64,000 nucleotides of DNA from Paracoccus yibinensis. GTDB lineage: Bacteria > Pseudomonadota > Alphaproteobacteria > Rhodobacterales > Rhodobacteraceae. The position numbers and the translations under genes are program-made. The notes under the pieces are model-generated. The model saw only the letters and a list, made by a program, of their open reading frames with translations. It made no database searches and had not been told where the DNA came from. Numbering within the stretch: position 1 is the stretch's first letter; each line of letters starts with the position of its first letter. Positions 17,974 to 27,680 of this stretch are shown here, in pieces. Where the stretch lies: assembly GCF_030846195.1 (NCBI RefSeq), contig NZ_JAVCWH010000005.1, forward strand, positions 186,001 to 250,000, written 5' to 3'.

Positions 17974-19139
17974 TTCTGACGCTCCAGGATGGAACAGTAG
18001 TTCGCGACGGCCGTGCCGCCCATGTTGAAGACGCCTGCCAGTTCGGCGCCCGGCACCTGCATCGCGCCCGCATCCCCGGTCAGCTGCATTGCGGCCATGA
18101 CGTGCTGCGACACGCCCGTCGCGCCGATGGGATGGCCACGCGACTTGAGCCCGCCCGAGGGGTTCACGGGCAGCGCGCCGTCCATGCGCGTCGTGCCCTC
18201 GCGGATCACGCGCCAGCCTTGGCCGCGCGGGGCAAGGCCCATGGCCTCGTATTCGATCATCTCGGCGGTGGTGAAGCAGTCGTGGGTTTCCACCAGCGAC
18301 AGGTCGGTGATGGCCAGCCCCGCCTGATCCAGCGCGGACCGCCAGACGCGATGCGCGCCCGCGAATTCGGTGGGGTCGCGGCGCGACAGGGCGAGCATGT
18401 CGCCCGCCTGGGCGCGGGCGCGGAAGCGGATGGCCCGGGTCAGGGTCTCGGCCACCTCGGGCGCGGCCAGCACGATCGCCGCCGCGCCGTCGGACACCAG
18501 CGAGCAATCCGTGCGCCGCAGCGGTCCCGCGACCAGCGGGTTCTTGTCCGAGGGTGTGTTGCAGAAGGCCAGATCAAACGCCTTCTGCATATGGGCGTAA
18601 GGGTTGCGCGTGCCGTTGTCGTGGTTCTTGGCGGCGATCATCGCCAGTTCCTCGGACCGGTCGCCGTTCTGCTGGAAATAGCTGTCGGTGATCCGCCCGA
18701 AGACGCCCGCGAAGCCGCCGGGGGTGTCGCCTTCCTCGGCCACGAAGCTGGCCGACAGCAGCACCCCGCCCACATCGGCAATGGGGATCGCGGTCATCTT
18801 CTCGGCCCCGATCACCAGGGCCACCTTGCCGCGACCGGAAGCGATGAAGTCGGCTGCGGCATAAAGCGCCGCAGACCCGGTGGCGCAGGCGTTTTCCGTG
18901 CGCATGAAGGGCACGCCCGCCAGTTCCGGGCTGCCCATCGCCACAAGCGCGCCTTGGAAGTCCTGCCGCTGGAAGCCGTTGTTGTAGACGCCGGTGAAGA
19001 TGCCATCCACGGCATCGGGCGTGATGCCGGCATGGTCCAGCGCGGGCAGCGCGACCTCGGCCATCAGGGCCATGGTGTCGGGCGCCTCGGACTTGCCGAA
19101 CTTGCTGTGCGCCCAGCCGACGATCAGGGGGTCTGTCAT
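17970..19139 (-). CDS. Thiolase family protein (SCP2/lipid-transfer type)
   Basis: A 389-residue thiolase-fold protein. Nucleophile Cys85 lies in NACATGSAAL, the second active-site region in ETHDCFTTAE, and the C-terminal glycine loop in NPSGGLKSRGHPIGATG. The pattern resembles SCP2-thiolases and acetyl-CoA acetyltransferase-like proteins of degradation operons rather than FadA. It probably cleaves or condenses a beta-ketoacyl-CoA. Start and stop overlap neighbours by 4 bp each. Confidence 0.87.
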   Translation of the reverse strand: MTDPLIVGWAHSKFGKSEAPDTMALMAEVALPALDHAGITPDAVDGIFTGVYNNGFQRQDFQGALVAMGSPELAGVPFMRTENACATGSAALYAAADFIASGRGKVALVIGAEKMTAIPIADVGGVLLSASFVAEEGDTPGGFAGVFGRITDSYFQQNGDRSEELAMIAAKNHDNGTRNPYAHMQKAFDLAFCNTPSDKNPLVAGPLRRTDCSLVSDGAAAIVLAAPEVAETLTRAIRFRARAQAGDMLALSRRDPTEFAGAHRVWRSALDQAGLAITDLSLVETHDCFTTAEMIEYEAMGLAPRGQGWRVIREGTTRMDGALPVNPSGGLKSRGHPIGATGVSQHVMAAMQLTGDAGAMQVPGAELAGVFNMGGTAVANYCSILERQK

Positions 19140-19924
19140 GCGGTATTCCTTTCAAGTTCGGCAAGGCTGGCAGCGATTGCCGCCGCCTCGCGGTGCAGCG
19201 CGGCGGCCAGGTCGGCCTGCCGCGCCGGGGTCATGCGGTTTTCGATGGCGGCGATGGACAACGCGCCCGCCGGCCGCCCGTCGGGCCAGAGTATCGCAAC
19301 ACCCAGGCCCCAGGAACCCGCCACGACGCGACCGGGGTTCAGCGCATGGCCATGGGCGCGGGCATGGGCCAGATCCTCCACCAGGCCCGGCATCAGGTCG
19401 CCCACCAGGGGCGCAACCCGGGCTAGCAGGGCGTCAGCCTCGGGCGCGGGCAGGGCGGCCAGGATTGCAAGCGCCCCTGCGCCGACGCCCGCCGGCTTGC
19501 GGTCGCCGCGCATCAGGGCATGGGTGCGGACGGGAAAATCACCCTCGATCCGTTCGAGGCACAGGGTGTGGTCGTCCTGCGGCACGGTCAGCAGCACCGT
19601 GTCGCCGGTTTCCCGTGCCAGCTTGATCATGCCCTCGCGGGCGTGGTGCAGGATGCCGTGGCGTTCCGCCGCAAAGCCCGCCAGCAGATAGGTTTCAGGG
19701 CCAAGGTAATAGCGGCGCGTCGCGCGGTCCTGTTCGACCATCCGCGCCGCGCCAAGCGCCAGCAGCAGCCGCCGCACCGTGGGCCGCGCCAGCCCCGAAG
19801 CGGCGGCAAGCTGCGCCAGCCCCAGGCCCTGCGCGCCGCCCCGCCCGACCAGCGACAGAAGCGACAGCGCACGCGCCACCGCCTGCGTGCCGCCGGTGTC
19901 AGAAGGGGCGGCGCCGTCCTTCAT
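19136..19924 (-). CDS. IclR-family transcriptional regulator
   Basis: A 262-residue IclR protein. The N-terminal winged helix (about 12-75: LAQLAAASGLARPTVRRLL) is followed by the IclR effector domain (ETGDTVLLTVPQDDHTLCLERIEG; late AALSIAAIENRMTP-like stretch). The start at 19924 overlaps the DctP stop by one base; the longer frame upstream is antisense of dctP. It is encoded inside the operon it probably controls, between transport and catabolic genes. Confidence 0.87.
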   Translation of the reverse strand: MKDGAAPSDTGGTQAVARALSLLSLVGRGGAQGLGLAQLAAASGLARPTVRRLLLALGAARMVEQDRATRRYYLGPETYLLAGFAAERHGILHHAREGMIKLARETGDTVLLTVPQDDHTLCLERIEGDFPVRTHALMRGDRKPAGVGAGALAILAALPAPEADALLARVAPLVGDLMPGLVEDLAHARAHGHALNPGRVVAGSWGLGVAILWPDGRPAGALSIAAIENRMTPARQADLAAALHREAAAIAASLAELERNTA

Positions 19925-20940
19925 CAGGCCAGCGTCCGCCCGATGGCGGCTTCTAGGATGGACCAGGCCTCGTCGCCATAGGTCTTTTTCCATTCGGCAT
20001 AGAATCCCGCCTCGCGCAGCTTGTCCTCGAAGGCTTTCGGGTCGGCGTCGTTGAAGACGAAGCCGTTGGCTTCCAGTTCACCGCGCAGCGAACCGTTCAT
20101 CTGGGCGATGTCCTCGCGCTGTTTCAGGGCGGCGGCGTTGAAGTTGTCGGCCACGGCCTGCTGCACGTCCTCGGGCAGGGCGTTCCACGCCCGGCGGTTG
20201 CCCAGCATCCAGAAGCCGTCCCACATGTGGTTGGTCATGGAGCAGTATTTCTGCACCTCCCACAATTTCGCGACCTTCATGATCGCCAGCGGGTTTTCCT
20301 GCCCGTCCACGATGCCGGTCTGAAGGGCGGTATAGACCTCGGCGAAGTTGATCGACGCGGGCGCGGAGCCGAAGGCCGTGAAGAGCGAAGTCCAGAGCGG
20401 CGAGACCGGCACGCGGATCTTGAAGCCCTCCAGGTCGGCAGGCGTGGCGATCGGTTTCGTGGAGGAGGTGATCTGGCGGAAGCCGTTGTCCCAGATCTTC
20501 TCCATCACCACCAGGCCCGCGCCTTCGATCTGGCCACGCTCATAGGCGCCCAGTTCGCCATCCATGGCCTTCCAGACCGTGTCGTAATCCGGGAAGGCGA
20601 AGCCCACGCCGTTGATCGAGGCGTTGGGGACCAGGGTGGACAGGATGATCGGCGACAGCTGGAAGAATTCCACTCCGCCCGACCGCAACTGGCCCAGCAC
20701 GTCGGTATCCGCGCCCAGCTGGTTCGAGGGGAAGATCTGCAGGTCGAAGCGCCCGCCCGTGGCTTCCAGGATCGCCTTCTGCGCCTCGGCCAGGCGGACG
20801 TTGCTGGGATGGTCCAGCGGCTGGTTGTTCGCCACCTTGTAGCTGAATTCGGCGGCCATCGCCGGGCGGACCCGGATGAACGGCGTGGCAAGCGCGCCAG
20901 CGGCGGCGCCCAGCAGGATGGTGCGGCGGGTGATCGTCAT
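19924..20940 (-). CDS. dctP: TRAP transporter solute-binding protein DctP
   Basis: A 338-residue DctP-family extracytoplasmic binder. The N-terminus has a twin-arginine-type signal (TRRTILLG) with cleavage probably after AMAA, which is common for Rhodobacterales TRAP binders. Family motifs include FKIRVPVSPLW (Arg binding the ligand carboxylate) and EVYTALQTGIVDGQENPL. It delivers a carboxylate to the fused DctQM permease encoded 33 bp upstream. Confidence 0.9.
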   Translation of the reverse strand: MTITRRTILLGAAAGALATPFIRVRPAMAAEFSYKVANNQPLDHPSNVRLAEAQKAILEATGGRFDLQIFPSNQLGADTDVLGQLRSGGVEFFQLSPIILSTLVPNASINGVGFAFPDYDTVWKAMDGELGAYERGQIEGAGLVVMEKIWDNGFRQITSSTKPIATPADLEGFKIRVPVSPLWTSLFTAFGSAPASINFAEVYTALQTGIVDGQENPLAIMKVAKLWEVQKYCSMTNHMWDGFWMLGNRRAWNALPEDVQQAVADNFNAAALKQREDIAQMNGSLRGELEANGFVFNDADPKAFEDKLREAGFYAEWKKTYGDEAWSILEAAIGRTLA

Positions 20941-20973
20941 GAAACTCCTCCTCCCTGAGGTTATCAGAAACGG

Positions 20974-22848
20974 TTACAGCAATGCGGTCGAGAACCAGGG
21001 CACGGCGGCGATGGCCAGAAGCCCCACCATCAGCGCGGCCAGATAGGGCCAGATCTTCGCCATGACCTGTTCGGCGGGCACGTTGGCGATCTTGCAGGCG
21101 ATATAGAAGCCGATGCCGATGGGCGGGGCCATCAGCCCGATGTTCATCGCGGTGACGATTACCATGGCATAGTGGATGTCATGGATGCCCAGGCCCCGCG
21201 CGATGGGGAACATGATCGGCGCCAGCAGCACGATGGCGGGCAGGCCTTCCAGCACGCAGCCCAGCACCAGGAAGATCGCGATGGAGGCCAGCATGAAGAC
21301 CAGCCAGCCGCCCGGCAGGCCGGTCACAAGCGTCATCAGGTCGCGCGCGAAGCCCGATTGCGTCAGTGCCCAGGCCATTGCGGATGCCGCCCCCAGGATC
21401 AGCAGGATCGCGCCCGACATGGCGGCGGTTTCCACCAGCATCCCGCCCACGCGGCGCAAGGGGATGCCGCCGTAAAGCACCGCGCCGATGATGAAGGCGT
21501 AGAGCGTGGCGATGGTGCTGACCTCGGTCGCGGTGGCGACGCCGCCGCCGACCAGGCTGCGGATCATGAAGGGCAGCACCAGGGCGGGGGCGGCGATCAG
21601 GGCGGTCTTGCCGATGAGGTTCAGCGGCGCGCGGCGCACGCCCTCCATCCGCTCGCCCCTCGCCTTCCAGCGGGCGAGGATCGCCAGCACCACTAGCAGC
21701 ACCATGGCGATGGCGAAGCCGCTGGTGAACAGCCCGGCAATGGACACGCCCGCGACCGAGCCCAGCACGATCAGGACGATTGAGGGCGGCACGGTATCCG
21801 CCATGGCCGCACCCGTCGCCAGCAGGGCGGTCATCTCGGGCGCGGAATGGCCCCGGCGGCGCATCTCGGGGAACAGCGCGGGCGCGACGGTCGCCATGTC
21901 CGAAACCTTGGACCCGGAGATGCCCGAGACGAGGAACATGGATCCCAGCAGCACATAGCTCATCCCCGCCTTCACATGCCCGAACAGGGACGCCAGGAAG
22001 CCCACGATGGCGCGACCCATGCCGGTCGCGTCCAGGATGCAGCCCAGCAGCACGAAGACCGGGACCGACAGCAGGATCAGCGACGACATGCCTTCGTCGA
22101 TGCGGCCCATCATCACGAAGACGGGCGCGTTGGTGGCGAAGGTCAGATAGCCCAGCGTGGCAAGCGCGAAACAGAAGGCGATGGGCACGCCGATGATCAG
22201 CAGGAAACCCGCGAACAGGCCCAGGAACAGCGGCAGGTTCCAGTTGCCCAAGGCAAGGATGCCCGGCTTGGCGAACCACAGGGCCGCCACCAGCAGCCCG
22301 GCCACGGCCAGCGTCCCCCCGATCACGCCCCATTCGCGCGTGCGGACCACCGACAGGATCATCAGAGCCGCCATCAGCCCGATGCCTGCGGGCAGGGCGG
22401 ATGCCCGCCAGGACATCGGCAGTTGCAGCGCGGGCGAGGTGACGAAGGATTCCTCATAGGCGTATTCGACGGCCACCGGGAACAACCGGACCAGCAGCAC
22501 GCAGACCAGAACGCTGCCCGCGACCTCGGCCACGCGGGCCAGCCGGTCGGGCAGCAGCGGCAGGAACACGGTCAGACGCATGTGCTCGTGCCGGTCCACA
22601 GCCAGGGCGGCGCCCAGCATCGCCATCCAGATGAAGCTGATCGACGCAATCTCGTCCCCCCAGATCAGCGGCTTGGCCAGGACATAGCGGAAGAAGACAT
22701 TGGCCAGGACGGTGACGATCATCACCACCAGCAGGGCGGCGGCCGCGATCTCGACCGGGCGCATCCAGCGTTCCGCGCGCTTCGGCTCGGACAGCGCCTC
22801 GATCCCGCCCAAGGCCAGTTCGGCGTCCTGCGCCTCGGTATGGTGCAT
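20974..22848 (-). CDS. dctQM: Fused TRAP transporter permease DctQ-DctM
   Basis: About 624 residues. The first third is DctQ (small subunit, four helices; WGDEIASISFIWMAMLGAALA). The rest is DctM (large subunit; VPIAFCFALATLGYL, SVPVFVLLGCILDATGMG, MADTVPPSIVLIVLGS, MAPPIGIGFYIACKIA). It uses a sodium or proton gradient. The start is uncertain: the ATG at 22848 has GGGGGA upstream; an ATG at 22899 and a TTG at 22929 also lie in frame. It is the first gene of the operon. Confidence 0.88.
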   Translation of the reverse strand: MHHTEAQDAELALGGIEALSEPKRAERWMRPVEIAAAALLVVMIVTVLANVFFRYVLAKPLIWGDEIASISFIWMAMLGAALAVDRHEHMRLTVFLPLLPDRLARVAEVAGSVLVCVLLVRLFPVAVEYAYEESFVTSPALQLPMSWRASALPAGIGLMAALMILSVVRTREWGVIGGTLAVAGLLVAALWFAKPGILALGNWNLPLFLGLFAGFLLIIGVPIAFCFALATLGYLTFATNAPVFVMMGRIDEGMSSLILLSVPVFVLLGCILDATGMGRAIVGFLASLFGHVKAGMSYVLLGSMFLVSGISGSKVSDMATVAPALFPEMRRRGHSAPEMTALLATGAAMADTVPPSIVLIVLGSVAGVSIAGLFTSGFAIAMVLLVVLAILARWKARGERMEGVRRAPLNLIGKTALIAAPALVLPFMIRSLVGGGVATATEVSTIATLYAFIIGAVLYGGIPLRRVGGMLVETAAMSGAILLILGAASAMAWALTQSGFARDLMTLVTGLPGGWLVFMLASIAIFLVLGCVLEGLPAIVLLAPIMFPIARGLGIHDIHYAMVIVTAMNIGLMAPPIGIGFYIACKIANVPAEQVMAKIWPYLAALMVGLLAIAAVPWFSTALL

Positions 22849-22939
22849 CCTTCGTCCCCCGCTTCGGGCAACGGCCTCCCCGCCGCTTCCTGCGTCCATC
22901 AGGTGGACGCTGGATTGCCCCTTGGGCAACAGGGATAAA

Positions 22940-23047
22940 AGGAATTCTTCCGGTCAGGCAACAGGAAATTCCTCAACGGCGGGAAAAACGCTGCCTGCCG
23001 TTCCACAATGCGGACGGGCAGGGATTTTTGCATTCCGTGCATTGCGT
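22940..23047. other. Divergent intergenic region with short repeats
   Basis: This is most of the 249-bp gap between dctQM and the divergent Nramp-like gene. It has AGGAATT (22940-22946) / AATTCCT (22967-22973) as an inverted pair, a GTTCC-N6-CGGAC half-match to IclR-type sites (near 23000), and a tandem repeat GCATTCCGT/GCATTGCGT (23030-23047). These are possible IclR or other regulator sites. No promoter is convincing. Confidence 0.3.
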
Positions 23048-23097
23048 TCCCAGGCCGCAGCCGTCAAACGGAAAAGCGACCCAAGGGAGAGAGACAG

Positions 23098-24357
23098 ATG
23101 ACACAGCGACCCGACATCCCCGAGGCCCAGCCGAAATGGAGCCTGATCGGCCCCGGCCTTGTCGTGGCGGCGACCGGCGTCGGCGCGGCGGATCTGATCG
23201 CCACCACCGTGGCGGGCAGCAAATACGGCTATGCGCTGCTGTGGGCGGTGGTCGCGGGCTGCATCATGAAGGTCATCCTGGTCGAGGGCGCGGGCCGGTA
23301 TAGCCTGGCCACCGGCAACACCATCTTCGAGGGCTGGTCCAGCCTCGGCCGTTGGACGCACTGGTATTTCGGTCCCTATATCGTGATCTGGGGCTTCGTC
23401 TATGGCGCGGCCGCCATGGCCGGGACGGGGCTTGCGCTTTATTCGCTGCTGCCCTTCGGCAGCGTGGCAGTCTGGGGGATCGTATCCGGCCTGTTGGGCC
23501 TGGGGCTGGTCTGGTCGGGCCGATATGACCTGTTCGAGAAGGTCCTGACGGCGATGGTGATCCTGATGTTCGTCACCATGCTGCTGGCCGCCGCCCTGAC
23601 CCTGCCCAACCTGGGCGAGATCGCGGCGGGCCTGGTGCCGGTCATTCCCGAGGGCGCGATGATCAACGTGCTGTCCGTTGCGGGCGGCGTCGGCGGCACG
23701 ATCACGCTGGCGGCCTATGGCTATTGGCTGCGGGAAAAGGGCTGGAACACGCCGCGCTTCATGCGGGTGATGCGGCTGGACAACGGCATCGCCTATCTGG
23801 TTACCGGCCTGTTCGTGATCGCCACGCTGATCGTCGGGGCCGAGCTTCTGTACTCCGCACAGATCGCCATCGGCAGCGGCGACCAGGGCATGGTGGACCT
23901 GGCGGGCGTTCTGGCGGAACGCTATGGCGCCTGGATGGGCAAGCTGTTCCTGGTGGGTTTCTGGGCGGCGTCGATGTCGTCGCTGGTCGGTGTCTGGAAC
24001 GGCGTCAGCCTGATGTTCGCCGATTTCTTCGGCCATGTGCAGGGCAAGCCGCATGACCATCCCGACCGGCTGTCGGGCGGGCGCTATTACAAGTTCTATA
24101 TCTTCTGGCTGACCTTCCCGCCGATGGTCATGTTGTTCCTGGGCCAGCCGGTCTATCTGATCCTGGCTTACGGCGTGCTGGGCGCGCTGTTCATGCCCTT
24201 CATGGCGATCACGCTGCTGTGGATCCTGAATACCGCACGCACGCCTGCCGAATGGCGCAACGGGCTGCTGGTCAACATCATGATGGGTCTTTGCGCGCTG
24301 ACCTTCGCGGCCTTGGCCATAGACCAGCTGCGCGGCGCAATCATGCGGGTGCTGTAA
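23098..24357 (+). CDS. Nramp-fold transporter lacking the metal-binding motifs
   Basis: A 419-residue membrane protein with about 11 hydrophobic segments and overall Nramp (SLC11) character: GPGLVVAATGVGAADL in TM1, SVAGGVGGTITLAAYGYW in TM6, and WAASMSSLVGVWNGVSLMFADFF. The canonical TM1 DPGN and TM6 MPH metal ligands are absent, so Mn/Fe transport should not be assumed. The ATG at 23098 follows AGGGAGAGA. It is convergent with the biotin carboxylase gene (22-bp gap) and divergent from the TRAP operon. It may import an organic acid or amide or another cation. Confidence 0.75.
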   Translation: MTQRPDIPEAQPKWSLIGPGLVVAATGVGAADLIATTVAGSKYGYALLWAVVAGCIMKVILVEGAGRYSLATGNTIFEGWSSLGRWTHWYFGPYIVIWGFVYGAAAMAGTGLALYSLLPFGSVAVWGIVSGLLGLGLVWSGRYDLFEKVLTAMVILMFVTMLLAAALTLPNLGEIAAGLVPVIPEGAMINVLSVAGGVGGTITLAAYGYWLREKGWNTPRFMRVMRLDNGIAYLVTGLFVIATLIVGAELLYSAQIAIGSGDQGMVDLAGVLAERYGAWMGKLFLVGFWAASMSSLVGVWNGVSLMFADFFGHVQGKPHDHPDRLSGGRYYKFYIFWLTFPPMVMLFLGQPVYLILAYGVLGALFMPFMAITLLWILNTARTPAEWRNGLLVNIMMGLCALTFAALAIDQLRGAIMRVL

Positions 24358-24379
24358 GGGCGACCGGCCCGGATCGGCG

Positions 24380-26140
24380 TCATTCGATCCGGGCCAGGGC
24401 GGCGCCGAAACCCAGCACTTCGCCTGCCTTGGCAGTCTGCGACAGGCAGCCCGCGCGATGCGCCTCGACGCGGGTTTCCATCTTCATCGCTTCCATCACC
24501 GCGATCACCTGGCCCGCCTCGACCTGTGCGCCGTCTTCGACCTGCCAGGCGGTCAGGGTGCCGGGAACGGGTGCGGTCACGGTGGCGTCGTCGGCCTCGG
24601 GCGCGGTGGCGGGCGCGGCGGCGGCGGGGGCCATCGCCATCAGGTTTGCGGGCAGGCCCAGTTCGTGGCGTTTGCCGTCGATCTCGATGGCGACGCGCAG
24701 CAGGGGCGCGCCGCCCGCCCGGGCCACGCGGGCATGGGGGGCCGCCGCCGCCGTCAGCCGGTCGGCGAAGTCGGTCTCGATCCAGCGGGTGTGGACGCCG
24801 AAGCTGCCATCCTCGGCCCGGAACTCGGGCTGTTCCAGGACCGCGCGGTGGAAGGGCAGGACGCTTGCCACGCCGTCGATGCGGAACTCGGCCAAGGCGC
24901 GGCGGGCGCGGGCGATGGCCTCAGCGCGGGTGCTGCCGGTGACGATCAGCTTGGCCATCATCGAATCGAAGCTGCCGGGGATCACCGAGCCCGCAACCAC
25001 GCCGCTGTCCAGGCGAATGCCGGGGCCAGACGGCGCGTCGAAGACGTCGATCGGACCGGGCGTGGGCAGGAAGCCGCGGCCCACGTCTTCGGCATTGATG
25101 CGGAATTCGATGGAATGGCCGCGCGGGGCGGGCACGCCGTCGTCGGCCAGCTTCGCGCCACGGGCGACCGCGATCATGCCGCGCACCAGGTCGATGCCGG
25201 TGGTTTCCTCGGTCACCGGGTGTTCGACCTGAAGGCGGGTGTTCACCTCGAGGAACGAGATCGTGCCGTTCGCGGACAGCAGGTATTCCACCGTTCCCGC
25301 GCCGCTGTAGCCCGCATGGGCGCAGATCGCGCGGGCGCTGTCGTGAATGCGGTCGCGCTGTTCGTCGGTCAGGAAGGGGGCGGGGGCTTCCTCGACCAGC
25401 TTCTGGTTGCGGCGTTGCAGGGAGCAATCCCGCGTGCCGATCACCTTGACGGTGCCGTGTTTGTCGGCCAGCACCTGGGCCTCGATATGGCGGGGGCGGT
25501 CCAGGAACTGCTCGATGAAGCATTCGCCGCGGCCGAAGGCGGTCAGCGCCTCGCGGGTGGCGGACTGGAACAGCTCCTCGACCTCCTCCAGCCGCCAGGC
25601 GACCTTCATGCCGCGACCGCCGCCGCCGAAGGCCGCCTTGATGGCGATGGGCAGGCCGTGCGCCTTGGCGAAGGCGAGGGCGTCGGCGGGGGTTTCGACC
25701 GGGCCGGGGGTGCCCGCGACCAGGGGGGCACCGACGGCTTCGGCGATGCGGCGGGCCTCGATCTTGTCGCCCAGGGCGGTGATGACGGCGGGGTCGGGAC
25801 CGATCCAGATCAGGCCCGCATCCTGCACGGCCTGGGCGAAGCCCGCGTTTTCGGACAGGAAGCCATAGCCGGGGTGGATGGCATCCGCGCCTGCGCGCCG
25901 GGCAATGGCGATGATCTTGCCGCCGTCCAGATAGGTTTCGGCAGGGCTGATCCCGCCAAGCGCGAAGGCCTGGTCGGCCATGGCCACGAAGGGCGCGTCG
26001 CGGTCGGCATCGGCATAGACGGCCACCGTTTCGATACCTTCATCGCGGCAGGCGCGGATGATGCGGACGGCGATTTCCCCGCGATTGGCGATCAGCAAGC
26101 GGCGCAGGGGCAGGGTCGGGCCGGTGGCGAAAAGGGTCAT
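24380..26140 (-). CDS. Biotin carboxylase fused to biotin carboxyl carrier domain
   Basis: 586 residues. The biotin carboxylase domain (about 12-460) shows [28 protein letters not shown], the ATP-grasp glycine loop [19 protein letters not shown] and [16 protein letters not shown] linker leads to a C-terminal biotinyl domain (about 510-586) with the biotin-lysine motif VMEAMKME. It makes carboxybiotin from bicarbonate and ATP. No classical acyl-CoA carboxyltransferase subunit is in the window. Instead the gene overlaps by 4 bp a PxpB-PxpC fusion whose domains are homologous to the carboxyltransferase part of urea carboxylase. It may serve that protein or an acyl-CoA carboxylase encoded elsewhere. 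Confidence 0.88.
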   Translation of the reverse strand: MTLFATGPTLPLRRLLIANRGEIAVRIIRACRDEGIETVAVYADADRDAPFVAMADQAFALGGISPAETYLDGGKIIAIARRAGADAIHPGYGFLSENAGFAQAVQDAGLIWIGPDPAVITALGDKIEARRIAEAVGAPLVAGTPGPVETPADALAFAKAHGLPIAIKAAFGGGGRGMKVAWRLEEVEELFQSATREALTAFGRGECFIEQFLDRPRHIEAQVLADKHGTVKVIGTRDCSLQRRNQKLVEEAPAPFLTDEQRDRIHDSARAICAHAGYSGAGTVEYLLSANGTISFLEVNTRLQVEHPVTEETTGIDLVRGMIAVARGAKLADDGVPAPRGHSIEFRINAEDVGRGFLPTPGPIDVFDAPSGPGIRLDSGVVAGSVIPGSFDSMMAKLIVTGSTRAEAIARARRALAEFRIDGVASVLPFHRAVLEQPEFRAEDGSFGVHTRWIETDFADRLTAAAAPHARVARAGGAPLLRVAIEIDGKRHELGLPANLMAMAPAAAAPATAPEADDATVTAPVPGTLTAWQVEDGAQVEAGQVIAVMEAMKMETRVEAHRAGCLSQTAKAGEVLGFGAALARIE

Positions 26141-27678
26141 GGCTGCACCTTTATGTCGTGGAAGGGGGCGGCGGCGGTGAAGCGGATGCGCGCGCCGGGC
26201 GGGATCTGGCCTGCCAGATCAAGCGCGGACGGCAGCAGGGTCGCGATCACCGGATAGCCGCCGGTCAGGGGGTGGTCGGCCAGGAACAGCACCGGCTGGC
26301 CAGAATGGGGGATCTGGATGGCGCCGGTCTCGGTGCCTTCCGAAGGCAGTTCGCGCGTGTCGTCGCGCGTGACCGGGGCGCCTTCAAGGCGAATGCCCAC
26401 GCGGGAAGATTGCGGGGTGACCAGCCAGTCCTGGGACAGGAAGTGCTGGATCATCTGGTCCGAGAACCAGTCGGCGCGGGGGCCGAGCGTCACGGGCAGT
26501 TCGACGGTGTCGCCCGGCTTGGGCAGCGCGGGCTGATCCTCGGGCGCAGAGATGGCGGTAGCGGGGTTGTTCGCGGCGTAAAGGCGCGCGCCACTGGTCA
26601 GCGGGTCAGGCCCGACGAAGGCCAGCGTGTCGGTGGCCGCCGATCCCAGCACTGGGGCCACGTCAAAGCCGCCGCGCAGGGCCAGATAGCTGCGCATCCC
26701 GGCGGCGGGGGGCGGGATCATGGCTTCGTCGCCTGCATCCAGCGCGAAGGCCGTGGGCATGGGATGCCCGGCCACCGTGGCCTGCGCCGCGCCGGTCAGG
26801 GCCAGCGTCACCGGCTGGTCCGCCCGCAGCCGAACGGGGCCAAGGGTGATTTCCAGAACCGGCGCACCGGAGGGATTGCCGACGGCGCGATTGGCCCGGC
26901 GCATCGCGCCCATGTCCAGTGCGCCCGAGGCCGATACCCCCTGCCCGCCCTGGCCCGGACGGCCCTCGTCCTGGAAGACGATGGGAAAGGCGGTCTGCAC
27001 CACCGTCAGCGCCGGTTGCCCCTGGGGTTCCGGGATCGCGGCCGAGGGATGAACGTCAGCCACGCCCTCGACAAAGCGCGCCCGCACGCCGGGGCGCAGC
27101 AGGGCGGGCGGGTCGCGGGACAGATCCCACATCGGCACGCGGGTCGTGCCGATCAGCTGCCAGCCGCCCGGCGTGTCCTGCGGATAGATGCCGCAGAAGC
27201 GCGCCGCCAACGCCACCGATCCCGCCGGGATCCGCGTGCGCGGCGCGGGGCGGCGGGGCAGGTCGAAGCGCGGGTCGTCGCCGGTCATATAGGCGAAACC
27301 GGGCGCGAAGCCGCAGAAGGCCACCTGCCAGGTGGCGGCCTGATGGGCGGCAATGACCTCGGCCACGGTCAGGTTCATGTGGCGGGCGACGTCGTCCAGA
27401 TCGGCGCCGTCATAGGTCATCGGGATCTCGACCGTCTCGACCGTGCCCTCAGGACGCACCGTGCCGGGCGCGGGTTGGCGGGCCTGGATCGCCGCCGCAA
27501 GCGTCCCGTCCGCGGCAAAGCCCGGCCCCATGCGGACCATCAGGGTGCGGGCGGCGGGGATGATTTCCGCCACCCCGTCGATGGGGCTGTCCAGCAGCGC
27601 GTCGAACAGCGCCAGCGTCTGGTCCAGGTCGGCCAGTTCCACCAGCAGCGTGCGCGGCCCGACGGGAAGAAAGCGCAT
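26137..27678 (-). CDS. pxpBC: PxpB-PxpC fusion (KipI/KipA, allophanate hydrolase subunit 1 and 2 family)
   Basis: About 513 residues. The N-terminal AHS1/KipI/PxpB domain (about 1-205) has [31 protein letters not shown] and [12 protein letters not shown]. The C-terminal AHS2/KipA/PxpC domain (about 225-513) has [20 protein letters not shown] and [11 protein letters not shown], plus [10 protein letters not shown] and [19 protein letters not shown]. In most bacteria these are separate genes of the ATP-dependent 5-oxoprolinase PxpABC. The ATG at 27678 with AGGTG upstream is preferred over an in-frame GTG at 27693. It overlaps the biotin carboxylase by 4 bp. Confidence 0.87.
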   Translation of the reverse strand: MRFLPVGPRTLLVELADLDQTLALFDALLDSPIDGVAEIIPAARTLMVRMGPGFAADGTLAAAIQARQPAPGTVRPEGTVETVEIPMTYDGADLDDVARHMNLTVAEVIAAHQAATWQVAFCGFAPGFAYMTGDDPRFDLPRRPAPRTRIPAGSVALAARFCGIYPQDTPGGWQLIGTTRVPMWDLSRDPPALLRPGVRARFVEGVADVHPSAAIPEPQGQPALTVVQTAFPIVFQDEGRPGQGGQGVSASGALDMGAMRRANRAVGNPSGAPVLEITLGPVRLRADQPVTLALTGAAQATVAGHPMPTAFALDAGDEAMIPPPAAGMRSYLALRGGFDVAPVLGSAATDTLAFVGPDPLTSGARLYAANNPATAISAPEDQPALPKPGDTVELPVTLGPRADWFSDQMIQHFLSQDWLVTPQSSRVGIRLEGAPVTRDDTRELPSEGTETGAIQIPHSGQPVLFLADHPLTGGYPVIATLLPSALDLAGQIPPGARIRFTAAAPFHDIKVQP

Positions 27679-27680
27679 CG

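Noticed and set aside
17974..18507. N-terminal extension of the AMP ligase at 16396-17973
   Set aside because: The added residues are the shadow of the thiolase; the ATGA overlap at 17970-17973 gives the natural start.
23098..24357. Calling the Nramp-like protein MntH
   Set aside because: Both metal-binding motifs (DPGN and MPH) are missing.
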